Source of the DNA: Halisarca cf. caerulea
Taxonomy: Eukaryota; Porifera; Demospongiae; Chondrillida; Halisarcidae
Assembly (NCBI GenBank): GCA_963170055.1
Contig: CAUJGJ010000072.1
Coordinates: 1,741,333-1,805,332 of the forward strand
DNA length: 64,000 nt
Direction: 5' to 3'
The notes beneath the pieces were generated by a model, which saw only the letters and a program-made list of their open reading frames with translations, was not told the origin of the DNA and did no database searches. Positions 1 to 9,719 of the stretch are shown here, one piece after another. Both the position numbers and the translations under genes were made by a program. Every line of letters begins with the position of its first letter. Position 1 is the stretch's first letter.

Positions 1-1388
1 GACCAAATAGAATTCTGATATATGGAGCTCATTTTCACTGGTATTGTAATACATATTCTAAGATTATACATGCAATGTAGCAAATAAAATGTTTAATTGA
101 ATACACAAAGTAATCACTGTGACTATTATTTAACCAAGCCTAAGTCTTAGAGATGTAGTACATTTGTGGAATTCAAACATGCACCGCTATGTCCAATATT
201 ATATAACATGACATTGACTTTCAAACAGATGTGGGGAATGTATGCACATTTACTTATAGTTTTGTTAGATTACGATTTTAACTGAAATATACCGGGTGAA
301 AAGTGTCTGAAGACAGCCTTTTGCAGAAACAAGAGATTTCACTGCAATCGAACAAATCAAATGTACACCAAAATTTGAACCAATTTATACACAGTAGCCT
401 GTGTCACAACTGCAATCCAGCCACATGAATACGTACTTCAATTCACAAAATGCACTTCTGAATCATCTAATCACAAAATCATGCAGATTTGCTACACATC
501 ACAAAACAAATTTCATGCCTGAGTAGTAAGTCAAATCAATCAATCCCCTTTCTCTAGGATCTGTACCTAAATCTATACTGATGGTCGATCAGCCTGAATA
601 AAAAAAACATTCTGCACATATAGACATAAATGCTCTACACTGTGTGAGCTGGATAGCTCTATTCAGATCACTGTGGTCACTATGGGCTGAAAGCTTTCTT
701 TATCCACGTCTACCAAAGCTGCACTCGGTACAGTATAATCAATAGCAACTATTTTTACTAGATCGTGTTCTTACAGATTGGTAAAAACCATGTTTGCCTT
801 AAATCGGTGAAGTTTATATGGCATTATAGCTAGCAAAGGTTTTACTTTTTGGCATATTTCAGCACAAACATCACCATACGTTTGTATTTCTTTTCAAAGT
901 CTGGTAAGCTATTTGTTTTGGATTCTGCCAAAAATGGCTCCTTTGTGCAAATCTCCATCGACGAAAATTCGTTCAAACTCGTACAGCAGCATCTATGTCA
1001 TACAAATGAACAGAAAAATCCTACCAACTACGTTTATTGATGTTATGACTGCAAAAACATGGTGCTCAGGAGGCGTGACTTTGTGGTCATCATACAACTT
1101 GAATGTTGATTGCAAGCAAGCCTTGATACCATTTTTAAGTGTTTACAAGTATCTATTTTCTATTTTTGACATAAAACAGATATCAATTTTTGGGGGTTCA
1201 GTTCCCCTTTAACAGACATAGCTAAAAACAATGTTTTTCGCTAATTGAATTATTGTTCCAAACACTTCACTTGGTACACTGTCATGATTAAGCACATATA
1301 ATTTATCCACCCTTTCCATGTGCCTCAATTGTAACAGATTAAGTGGAGAGCCCGTGGACAAGCACTATTTCACCAAATATACGTCAAT
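1..1388. other. AT-rich non-coding stretch, no gene recognised
   Basis: I see no convincing gene here. Two short overlapping plus-strand ORFs at 849-1212 have no recognisable motif, no splice context and a composition expected by chance. The part nearest 1388 is probably the 3' untranslated region of the minus-strand gene ending at 1389: read on the minus strand there is an AATAAA poly(A) signal at 1033-1038, about 350 bases past the stop codon. No tandem repeat or transposon terminus is evident. Confidence 0.5.
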
Positions 1389-1961
1389 CTAAGCATACGC
1401 ACCAGCAAGTTCTTGGCGTTTGCTTTTTTCAAGTGCTCCAAAGACCTCTTTACTTGCCTTTGCTTCAATTTCTGACTGACGTTTTAAAACAGCAATAGAT
1501 TTCTTGAATTTACAATATTTTGATAAGTAATCAAATTCCATTACTCTGTAGGGAAGAAGTGTGAAATCTACCTACAATCATTTCATAAGTTGATATAATT
1601 ATACATACAGTGAATTATGGTTAGTCGAGTGGTACACAAGCTTAAGGTGTCATGGAATTCTGGTCTCTTGCTCAAAACAGACTTATGCGACAAAATGCTA
1701 AACATACATAATGAAATATAATACAACGAAATAATACTTTTGTCTAGACCTACCGGTGTAGAATGAAAACGAAACGAATAGGAAAAGAAATAGAACTACA
1801 ATCAATATCACTTTCCAAGGACTTCTACATTTGCTTCAGTTAGTTCTCTGCCATTTTCAACAGCTGAAGTTACTGAGTCTTGCAGATATGCAAAGATGAC
1901 CGAAGTGAAATAAGAGCAATTCAGTCTGTATAATATTCTGTCCACCCGGTCTCGATCAAAG
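1389..1961 (-). CDS. Terminal two exons of an unidentified gene
   Basis: Two exons can be read on the minus strand, 1961-1812 and 1545-1389. They are joined by a canonical intron with donor GTGATA after ...GGAAA and acceptor CTTCCCTACAG. The frame runs through the junction without a break and ends at TAG (1389-1391). The last exon encodes about 51 residues, charged and probably helical (KRQSEIEAKASKEV, then a C-terminus ending ELAGAYA). The preceding exon contains DRVDRILYRL and a hydrophobic YFTSVIFAYL stretch. I do not recognise the family and assign no function. A possible acceptor TTTGTTTAG lies before 1961, but the upstream exon is unresolved. A 36-codon ATG ORF (2072-1965) abuts it in a frame one base off. 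The Ginger1 element begins only 131 bases upstream, so the 5' end of this gene may have been disrupted or may lie beyond 11942. Confidence 0.5.
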
Positions 1962-2088
1962 CTAAACAAAGCGCCAATTGCAAATTAAAGCCCTCTCGAG
2001 CACACTTGTCTCGCTCTTGTCTTGGTTCGGTTCGGATTTGAATTTCGGTTCGTGACCCCTCTCGGCCACCATAATATCGCTTTTGGTC

Positions 2089-2092
2089 CCGG
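2089..2092. repeat. Ginger1 target-site duplication, left copy (CCGG)
   Basis: CCGG directly precedes the TGTCACAG terminus and is repeated exactly at 11939-11942 after the opposite terminus. Duplication of CCGG is diagnostic of Ginger1 insertion. Confidence 0.88.
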
Positions 2093-2126
2093 TGTCACAG
2101 CTATTTGGGCCCCCCAGTGATTTGGT
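2093..2126 (+). repeat. Ginger1 left terminal inverted repeat
   Basis: 34 bp beginning TGTCACAGCTATTTGG and rich in a C-run. It matches the reverse complement of 11905-11938 with three mismatches. The similarity continues weakly inward through short blocks such as TAAATCACTGG, which resemble the subterminal repeats at the right end. Confidence 0.88.
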
Positions 2127-2143
2127 CCCCCCAGGCCTAAATC

Positions 2144-2197
2144 ACTGGTACTCACACTCTAGAGAATTAGCCCCCCCTTCATGTAAGTGGCCTTATA
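2144..2197 (+). repeat. Minisatellite unit, left part, split by LINE insertion
   Basis: This stretch contains GAATTAG, a C-run, TTCATGTAAGTGG and CCTTATA. These are the building blocks of the 71-bp minisatellite that resumes at 3168. The LINE fragment therefore landed inside the minisatellite, at a TATA-rich point of one unit. Confidence 0.75.
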
Positions 2198-3050
2198 CAT
2201 ATGGGATGCTGTTTGGCCAATCTTTTACGGATCTGAGGCATGGGGCTGTAATGCGTCATTGTCGTCTTTAGACCATCTTCAGCTGAGAGTATTTAGATCT
2301 TTCTTGGGGGTTGCGAGATCACACCCTAGAGTGTCTCTGTTCATGGAGATGAACTGTTTACCACTATGTTGGGAGGCAAAAATGAGATGTGTAAGGTTTT
2401 GGCACAAGATGATGACCCACCCTGACTATGAGAATCGTATCATAAGAAGAGCAGCCATGGAGGCTCTGACGTTGAATGCAGGCTGCTGGGTTGCCAAGCT
2501 GCAGGAATGCTTTAAAGCATTTGGGTGGAACAGCTCCCTGGTGAACTGCCAAGGCCTGAAGAACATCAGTGGCTACCAGTTGAGAGGGATGCTTAGGAGT
2601 ATCGTGGAGAAAGTAGTGTCAACAGAGTGGTTGCGTGAGTTGTCTGGAAAGTCGAAGCTGAACCTACTTCACAAGATCTTTGATCTTGGTTTGAGCCAGA
2701 GGTGCTGGATAGTGCGTGATAGAGCTATGAGATCTATGCTGGTGAAACTGAGAGGAGGCACTGCACACTTTGAGATTGAAACAGGCAGATGGCGAGGCTT
2801 GGAACGAGAAGAGAGAGTTTGTCGGGAATGCAGTAATAGTACTATAGAAGATACATGTCATTGGATGATGACCTGCCCTACGTGGGGAAATCTGCGCCAA
2901 CCGTTGATTGAACGTGTGAGAGAAGTAATTGATGATTTTGAGGAGATAGAGACTGAATCAAAGACTGTTTCGATTTTAGACCATGCATGCAAAGATTTAA
3001 AGACTGCCAAACTATTGTATGTAATGTGGTGTGAACGATTTGAGCGATGA
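2187..3050 (+). pseudogene. C-terminal fragment of a LINE reverse transcriptase
   Basis: An uninterrupted frame encodes 287 residues, of which roughly the first five come from the flanking minisatellite. The LINE part opens with FYGSEAWG, the conserved block after the reverse-transcriptase palm. It continues with LQLRVFRSFLGVARSHP, the usual thumb/connection sequence of CR1/L2-like elements. Near residues 211-229 is a zinc-knuckle-like CxxC...H...C motif (VCREC...CHW...TCP), also typical of LINE C-termini. The endonuclease and catalytic YxDD palm are missing because of 5' truncation, so it cannot transpose by itself. The open frame over 850 bases suggests a fairly young insertion. The exact clade cannot be set without a phylogeny. 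Confidence 0.82.
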
Positions 3051-3167
3051 ACATCAAACTCATGTAATGTGATCTTTTCATTTTTGTGCCTCATTGGGTA
3101 TATCCCGCACCCTAGTGTTTATACATGTGTGCACGTTAAATATGGATTGATTGATTGATTGATTGAT
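2198..3167 (+). mobile_element. 5'-truncated LINE (non-LTR retrotransposon) with TTGA-repeat tail
   Basis: The insert interrupts a 71-bp minisatellite unit after CCTTATA and ends in a short GATT microsatellite (3144-3167), after which the minisatellite continues with ATATATAATTC. Severe 5' truncation plus a simple-repeat 3' tail is typical of CR1/L2-like LINEs. Target duplication can only be guessed (a TATA-type stretch) because both edges are low complexity. It carries the C-terminal end of a reverse-transcriptase ORF (to 3050) and about 95 bases of 3' untranslated sequence. Confidence 0.8.
3144..3167 (+). repeat. TTGA/GATT microsatellite, LINE 3' tail
   Basis: Four to five tandem GATT units close the LINE fragment and mark its 3' end, in place of a poly(A) tail. 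Confidence 0.8.
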
Positions 3168-3790
3168 ATATATAATTCTTCCATGCAACTTCACCCCCTT
3201 GACCCCCCTTCATGTAAGTGCATGGCCTTATATATTATTCTTCCATGCAACTTCACATACCCCCTTAGTGAATTAGACCTCCCTTCATGTAAATGGCCTT
3301 ATATATAATTCTTAATGTGCAACTTCACCCCCTTAGTGAATTAGACCCCCCCCCCTTCATGTAATTGGCCTTATATACAATTCCTCCATGCAACTTCACC
3401 CCTTTAGTGAATTAGACCCCCCTTCATGTAAGTGCATGGCCTTATATATTATTCTTCCATGCAACTTCACATACCCCCTTAGTGAATTAGACCTCCCTTC
3501 ATGTAAATGGCCTTATATATAATTCTTAATGTGCAACTTCACCCCCTTAGTGAATTAGACCCCCCCTTCATGTAATTGGCCTTATATACAATTCCTCCAT
3601 GCAACTTCACCCCTTTAGTGAATTAGACCCCCTTCATGTAAGTGCATGGCCTTATATATAATTCTTCCATGCAACTTCACCCCCTTAGTGAATTAGACCC
3701 CCTTCCTATATATGCAACTTCGCTGCACCCCCTTAGTGAATAAGACCCACCTTAATGTAAGTGGCCTTATATAATTATTCCATGCCACTT
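3168..3790 (+). repeat. 71-bp minisatellite with a three-unit (about 213-bp) higher-order period
   Basis: Units contain CATGCAACTTCAC, a C-run, TTAGTGAATTAGAC and TTCATGTAA...GGCCTTATATA. CATGCAACTT (or the variant AATGTGCAACTT) recurs at about 3182, 3244, 3316, 3387, 3458, 3529, 3598 and 3668, mostly 69-72 bases apart. Three distinguishable units repeat as a block: 3220-3432 is nearly the same as 3433-3646. It lies inside Ginger1, between the left terminus and the 3' end of the transposase gene, so it is probably part of that family's subterminal region. The units degrade after about 3700. Confidence 0.85.
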
Positions 3791-4203
3791 CACCTTACCT
3801 CACCGTGGTCAAAGCATGCATGATAATAAATATTCTGCATGCATATTAGACTTATAGTAATATATACTGTATAGAATATTATATAGGATTAAACAACCCC
3901 ATGCATGCACAATTGCAACCTGCAGCACAGGCCCTTTCTTTTTTGACACATACACTATACTGATTAGTGATTTGAAGCATACATGCAAGACATTTTCTTG
4001 TTCAACAAATTATATTATAATTATAAGCAAAGATAATTAAATATTTAGTATTAAATGTTACAGTAATGACAAATAAGTATAAATTTTAAACTTCATATTA
4101 TAATATTGCACACATTTATTGCCAACAAAAATGAAGTGACTTAATTAGCTTATTCCATAATTACTACAATATTATAACACCAAGTCATTAAAAATGGAGT
4201 TGG
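3791..4203. other. AT-rich 3' flank of the Ginger1 transposase gene
   Basis: No ORF or repeat is recognisable. On the minus strand an AATAAA poly(A) signal (4115-4120) lies 84 bases past the transposase stop codon, in the right place to end that transcript. Confidence 0.5.
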
Positions 4204-4900
4204 TCATGAGCACTTCCTACAGATCCACCCAGATGTAGTATATTTAGGGATAATTTCGCATCCTTCATGAAACCAGTCTCCACAGGCGTCACACTGGATC
4301 ATCCGCCCTGCTTCTTGAAGGCGACAGTGGCAGTAAATAGGTATAACCTCTAATTCCATCACCATTGGTCCTCATGGTCTCCTTCTCTTTGAAGGAAAAG
4401 GGGTTAATAGTTTATGCTCGAGACAAGATAGAAGATGGCTCCTCATCTCAGCCTGGTCAAACATTACATATACAGGATCCATGCCATTGCAAATTGCTGT
4501 TGCATTTGCAACAGCAAATAAGCCACAGTCTGAGCCACTTACTTGCCGCTGAACATTCATGGGGAGACAACATTAGAGAACAGATCTGGTTGTTGTCTTC
4601 CCTGGACATGGTGGTGTATAAGCTGTCGTAAACCAGTACAGATTCTGCTCCCTTGTCACCAAGACCCATGGTTGAAATGGTTGTCCAGTGAGATGTAGTA
4701 TGTAGAATTTGAACAAATTCTCCTCTCATGACACTGAAATGATGTCCCTGCCCCGAAAATGTGTGCTGGAGTCCTCTAACACTAAATTGTTGCTTCAAAA
4801 GATTTTGAGCAGCATTTATTATGTCATCACTGAGCCACTTTCGAGTTGAAAGGAGAACGTCCTTCTCTGTTCTTGTGAGCTGGATGTCCCCAATCTTCAC
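4204..4900 (-). other. Ulp1-like cysteine protease and PHD finger portion of the broken transposase
   Basis: 4900-4560 encodes VKIGDIQLTRTEKDVL, WLSDDIINAAQNLL, a His region around HTTSHWTTIS and VLVYDSLY. This is the substrate-binding and His/Asp part of a C48 (Ulp1/SENP-like) peptidase. After a frameshift near 4560 the frame holding QVSGSDCGLFAVANA supplies the nucleophilic Cys. After an in-frame TGA near 4370 comes the PHD finger: YCHCRLQEAGRMIQCDACGD, then WFHEGC and WICRKCS before the stop at 4204-4206. The eight zinc ligands (C4HC3) and the Trp before the last Cys pair are all present. PHD fingers of this type often bind histone H3 tails; that role here is inference. Confidence 0.85.
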
Positions 4901-5099
4901 CCAATTCCAGCGACTTGATGTCTTTCGACGTTTTGCGGCAACAGGTGAAACAGGTAGTACCTTGTGGCGTTCCGCAGTAACAGGTGTAACAGTTTATATC
5001 TTCTGACGTTTTGCAGTAACAAGTGAAACAGATGGTACCCTCTTAAGTTTAGTAGTAACAGGTGAAACAGGTGGTACGCAAGTCAAGGTGGTCTTGGTA

Positions 5100-5450
5100 G
5101 GGAATGAAGTGGAGTTGGCAGCGAGATTGGGAGATGTAGGCTTGGCAGGGACACCAGGAGATGTAGGCTTGGCAAGTATACCGGGAGATGTAGGCTTGGC
5201 AGGGACACCAGGTGATGTAGGCTTGGCAAGTATACCGGGAGATGTAGGCTTGGCAGGGACACCAGGTGATGTAGGCTTGGCAGGGACACCAGGTGACGTA
5301 GGCTTGGCAGGGACACCAGGTGATGTAGGCTTGGCAGGGACACCAGGTGATGTAGGCTTGGCGGGGACACCAGGTGATGTAGGCTTGGCAGGAACAACGG
5401 GAGATGTAGGCTTGGCAGGAACAATGGCTGATGTAGGCTAGGCAGGAAAT
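5100..5450 (-). repeat. 27-bp coding minisatellite: PGVPAKPTS linker repeats
   Basis: About twelve tandem 27-bp units (plus strand GATGTAGGCTTGGCAGGGAC...) encode, in the transposase frame on the minus strand, nine-residue repeats of the form PGVPAKPTS. They link the unknown middle region to the Ulp1-like protease. The units are almost identical and keep frame, so copy number probably varies between copies or alleles. One unit carries a stop (5438-5440). Other frames over the same repeats are also open but have no meaning. Confidence 0.8.
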
Positions 5451-6595
5451 GAGGTGGAGCTGGCATTGACAACGGCAGATGTAGTCTTGGTAGGGATTGA
5501 GGTGGAGTATGCAGGGACAACTGCAGATGTAGTCTTGGCAGAGATAACGACAGATGTAGGCTTGGCATGGACAACAGCAGATATAGTCTTGGTGGGGACC
5601 GAGGCAGAGCTGGTCACCTTAAAAATGGCTGAAAATGGAGACGATGTACTCCTGAGGATACAAAAAGATTAACACAAGTAAGACTAGCTACGTACATAAT
5701 ATAGTCTTGGAATACAACCTTCTTTGGTACTTATCAAATGTGTGTATGCAGCTGCATGGACATTCTGACACTGGTCATTAGAACATGCTTACCCAAATTC
5801 TTTCTGAATTTCTACAGTATCCATGGACAGCAATGACATAACCCATGACTGGAAGTGGCAAAACTGTTCCCCTGTGAGGAAATAACAATTCTTGCCAAAG
5901 ACAGTACCAATTTGCACATCTTCTTTGGATTCGTATTCTTTAACTACCCATAGGTTTAGTAGGTCACTGCTGAATAGTACATGATAGCTGAAAAGCTTTG
6001 AGTAGGTTTCCCTAAATTGGCTAAAATCCTGTTCCAAGGTATCATTCATAATAATGAATGATTCTGTTTCTGGAATGGTCACATCAGTTATGGGTTCACC
6101 GCGCCATTTGTGGTAATTCAGCCAATGAATAACTTGTGTGCTTGTAAACATAGGAAATTGAGAGGCTGTGGCATATTGCTTGAGCTGTAAATAGGGAACA
6201 TGGGTTGTACAAAGAATCAAAAGTATAAACATATATTACCCATACATGATAACATTCCATTTGTCACAATCATATTTACACAGGGCTTTTCTAGCTACCC
6301 ACAGCGTCCAAGAATTAGAAATTGACAAGTACGTAAAAGATAGCATGCAGAATTGCTTCTTTTCACCATTTTCCCCATATATAGGTGAGGGCCATTATAA
6401 TACCTTGTGTATATACCCTGATGAGGAGGAATACTCACTGGTGGATGCTGAAACCTCCAGGGAAAGTGGTGCTCCAAATCATAGTCACCATGCAGCAGAG
6501 CTTCAATGTAGTGATCACCCAACAACATTTCTTGAGCATTGTTGCAATCAATTTTCATCCCATCAACGGTGGAGATGCTTGTCACATTACATATA

Positions 6596-7159
6596 CTAAA
6601 GTGAAAGTAAATGATAACAAATACACCTGCATTAGGGCACCGATAGCTTCATCTTGGTATATTATACTATTCATTTTGCATGCATGCCTATTATCCTCAT
6701 ACATAGTGCAGAGGCATAGGAGGCATTCTGAATGGGGTAGGCCATGCATATATGCATACAAGGTTGGGGTTGGTTGTCTGTGTGTGTTGTGGCCTCAATC
6801 ACTTCATGCAAAAAAGTACTTGTAGCTATTAAGAACAGGCTTATTAATAATTACTTGATTCACTGTGACAGTTACGTATATACTGTATAGTGTTGATTTA
6901 TAGCTGCAATCCCCCACAAAACAGGACTGCTTTTGAGATTGGGTGGAGGATTTTGAATGGATCAAAAGAAACCTGTGTTGTGATTTCATTTTCACTCAAG
7001 GAAAATAAAAACTTATATATAGCTAGTTTCAAAAAGTGGGGCAGCCATAGCCTCCCTTGAACACTCCTACTCCTATGCCTAATAATGATAGCGATACAAC
7101 AATTTCATTGATTCAGAAGTAGAGAAACAGCAAGGTCTATTATCGTGGCATGCACATAC
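6596..7159. other. 564-base intron of the Ginger1 gene, possibly with a small inverted-repeat insert
   Basis: No coding signal is seen. AGGCATAGGAG (about 6712-6722) recurs inverted as CTCCTATGCCT (about 7070-7080), which would suit the ends of a MITE of about 370 bp. No clear target duplication flanks them and the match is only 11 bp. A GGCAGCCATAGCC block near 7040 resembles an interspersed repeat. Confidence 0.35.
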
Positions 7160-7360
7160 CCAGGCCCGAATGTTTCATATGCAGCCATTTCCTTAGTTGA
7201 CTCATCAATGTGACTGAATTGTGACTGTCTCACTTCCACAGACTCAGAAACAGATGTATTATCACCACTATACATGTTGATGGAATGGAATAAAAACAAT
7301 GAATACAAGTGATTCATGTCAATGTGCCACAATATGTTCCGTAACATATATAAATCTTAC

Positions 7361-7566
7361 CTAGTACCTCTAAGACTAGAAAAGTATTGCTTCAAGCGTT
7401 GATGGTTGTAACGTTTTTTAAGTAGTTTTCCGTCTTTGTTTTTCAGTTGGTAAAGATCATGATCAAACACTTCTGCCACTGTATAGGGACCTAGCCACTT
7501 GCTGTCCAGTTTCCCACCTTTCCGTGTAAGTTATAATGAGTTTTGGACAAGTACTGTGTCACCAAC
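7361..7566 (-). other. GPY/F C-terminal integrase module exon
   Basis: Encodes VGDTVLVQNS, then a stop at 7531-7533, then KLDSKWLGPYTVAEV and a basic stretch. KWLGPYTV is the GPY/F motif of gypsy, ERV and Ginger1 integrases, an SH3-like DNA-binding fold. The exon ends at a strong donor GTAAGA and splices in frame to 7267-7160. Confidence 0.82.
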
Positions 7567-7664
7567 CTGCAAAAACAAGACAAGATGTAGATGAACATAA
7601 TATTATGCATGCCACTTATATAACTTGCAGGTGGAAGATATAATATTGGAAGAAGCACACTCAC

Positions 7665-9061
7665 TGCAAATCTGTGGACTTTAGGGAGACAATTGTCATA
7701 CCGATTCTTCTGCTTTGTCTGTTCTTTTAGAATGTTCTTATCAACTTTAGAGAACACAGCCTTCCTCAAATCCAGGCTCTGCTGGACAGTTTCATCGATC
7801 AATACAGAATCAGTATGTGCACTGTTATCATCAAGCGATATACCACTAGTTCCAGGCTCCTGACTAGTAGCCATGGTGCCTACATTCACATCCACAGGTA
7901 AACGCATGTCCCATTTGTGAATTAGGTAAAATGGTGAATATTTAGTGGAGGCCTGCTTGGCAGCACGGTAACCCATCAATATAGAATCCACCTTTGTATC
8001 CCAGTCATCCTTACATTCTTCACACAACTTTGCTAGGCTACGCTGTAAAGTCTGGTTCATGCGTTCAGTCAAGCCATTGGTCTAAATAATGAGATGAACA
8101 AAAGATAAACATAATAATATTATAATATAGTCTATATTGCAAATATGTATACAAACCTGAGGATGATAAGCACTGGGTATTCGATGCTCAATTCCAGTTT
8201 TTTGGCATAGTTCCTTATTTAAATTGTTGACAAACTCCTTTCCTTGATCAGAGATCATAATTGAAGGGCAACCCATTCTACAAATCACCTAGTACCAAAA
8301 AGGCATGGTTAGCATGATTGTTACAATACATTACACATGTCAACTCACAGAATAGATGAACCGAGCAATACTTGCAACACTCTTATCTGGTAGAGAAGCA
8401 GCTTCAACCCACTTTGTAAAGTAATCACTCATCACGGCAATGTATTGGTTTCCACTACAAGACCGAGTGAAGGGACCAACCAGATCAATTCCAACCTGAT
8501 GCCACTCCTTTGGCTTCACTGGGATTGGGTGCAAAGGAGCAGTTGACTTCTTTATTGTAGAGTTGCCTCTTTAGCATTTTCACAAGTTCTGACCTGCATG
8601 AAATGTAGTTAACGAGAAATAATACAGTACGCATGATGTTATAATTAAGTAACTACGTATACATTTGCTAGCTTGGTCATCTTTTTGCAATAAGGAAGTG
8701 TAAACAATTACTACTTTTCACCCAATCAAACTTCCTGTTCCCTGCCACAAGCATGCACCTTTGAGATGAGATTGAGTTTGAGATTTCAAGTGTGGTACTG
8801 TACCACTTTATTGTGCTTTAGTAACTTCCATGGATATACTTAGGTACAAACACATGCACACTTACATCGGCAAACAAGTGGACATGGACATATTTACATG
8901 CACATACACACATACGTACATATTCAGTTGCATCTGTGTAAAGGCCTGGCCAGTAGTACTTGTGTTGCACAACACTCAATAATTTGTCACGCCCGAGATG
9001 ACTAATATCATGTGTTCTGCTCAAAATTTTCACTTGTTCTTCCTTCTTTTCCACGACAAGT
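7665..9061 (-). other. Integrase H2C2 finger and DDE catalytic core exons
   Basis: Four exons carry the catalytic part. 9061-8920 holds THDISHLGRDKLL and HKYYWPGLY, the histidine half of the H2C2 finger. 8593-8349 holds the cysteine half, in which only the first Cys is clear because of a one-base loss, and the first catalytic Asp (GIDLVGPF). 8288-8157 holds the second Asp in SDQGKEFVNN and ends HPQ. 8081-7665 opens TNGLTERMNQTL with the catalytic Glu. Exon junctions fall exactly at conserved motifs (HPQ to TNG), which strongly supports these splice sites. Confidence 0.87.
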
Positions 9062-9366
9062 CTATAATAATATCATATACAATCATTATACTAAGCGATT
9101 ATAAATACACCTTGACACTGAACAACAATACCTATAATTAATACAGTCTACATATAGTATACATAAGTGCTTTGAAGTTTCTGTAACTTGCCATGGAAAA
9201 TTAACGCACATTGTAAATAAACTACGTGTATTGAAAGCAATTTAAAATCTATACTACATAAGTAAAATCTATACTACATAAGAAAAGCATGCACATGCAC
9301 TGAGTTATATAATATACTACATTTATTATGCATGCATGCAGCGTGTAATAATATAATGCAACAAAC

Positions 9367-9719
9367 CTTGGTGAATCTGTGCCTTTCGGTCCAACATAGT
9401 GAAGATGTGAACCATCCACAACAAAGGCCTTGGCACATTTTCTGAGAGCTCGCTTGTTTTTTTTTATCGTAACCCTGTAAGTGAAGGCAATTTGAAAAAG
9501 ATGAAAGGCATAATATAGCTGCAATAATAATCAGAACATGAAGTAAGCCAGAATGGGTATAAAAATTGCAAGGAGCATTGGTTTCAAAGCAATCTTCATA
9601 GCCCATGCAGTTATATAGGTTCAGCCCAACATTGGTTGTCCACCAGTCACCTCAGGGTAGCATCCATTTTTCTTATAGTTGAATAAGGCTGCATAGTATG
9701 TTCCTCCATTGTCATTCAT
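9367..9719 (-). other. Ginger1 transposase N-terminal exons (start and basic YPYY-like region)
   Basis: The first exon (9719-9651) begins with ATG and encodes MNDNGGTYYAALFNYKKNG and a few more residues, ending at donor GTGACT. The second (9474-9367) encodes a basic segment with KRALRKCAKAF and VVDGSHLHYVG, which resembles the N-terminus of gypsy-type integrases before the H2C2 finger. The junction is out of frame by one base; a run of nine A in the second exon is the likely cause, since eight would restore frame. This could be a real mutation or a homopolymer error in the assembly. Confidence 0.7.

Larger units (their letters stand above)
4204..9719 (-). pseudogene. Ginger1 transposase: integrase, Ulp1-like protease and PHD finger (multi-exon, broken)
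   Basis: Exons read on the minus strand: 9719-9651, 9474-9367, 9061-8920, 8593-8349, 8288-8157, 8081-7665, 7566-7361, 7267-7160, 6595-6439, 6184-5793 and 5651-4204. All introns are GT-AG and nearly all junctions keep frame. Domains in order: start MNDNGGTYY with a tyrosine/lysine-rich block; H2C2 zinc finger (THDISH, then a damaged CxxC); integrase core with first Asp in VGIDLVGPF, second Asp in SDQGKEFVN and Glu in NGLTERMN; GPY/F tail (KWLGPYTV); unknown linkers; PAKPTS repeats; Ulp1-like protease (WLSDDIINAAQNLL, Cys in GSDCGLFA); PHD finger with CxC, CDAC, H...C and CRKC. Lesions: one extra A in the A9 tract near 9460; a one-base loss near 8575; stops at 7531-7533, 5438-5440 and 4994-4996; a frameshift near 4560; and TGA near 4370. 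It would have cut and joined element ends in the nucleus. The protease and PHD roles are unproven. Confidence 0.88.

Noticed and set aside
849..1212. Overlapping plus-strand ORFs of 63 and 99 codons
   Set aside because: No motif, no splice or promoter context, biased AT composition; they look like chance frames in non-coding DNA.
1965..2072. Joining the 36-codon ATG ORF to the exon at 1961 through a tiny intron
   Set aside because: No GT donor in that stretch gives the phase needed by the downstream exon, so the join cannot be supported.
5088..5574. Long frames on both strands through the 27-bp minisatellite
   Set aside because: A repeat whose unit is a multiple of three keeps several frames open. 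Only the minus-strand PAKPTS frame joins the flanking transposase exons.
4204..9719. Reading the integrase as a gypsy LTR retrotransposon
   Set aside because: There are no LTRs, gag, protease or reverse transcriptase in frame with it. The element instead has short inverted termini, CCGG duplications and a Ulp1-like protease, which fits Ginger1.
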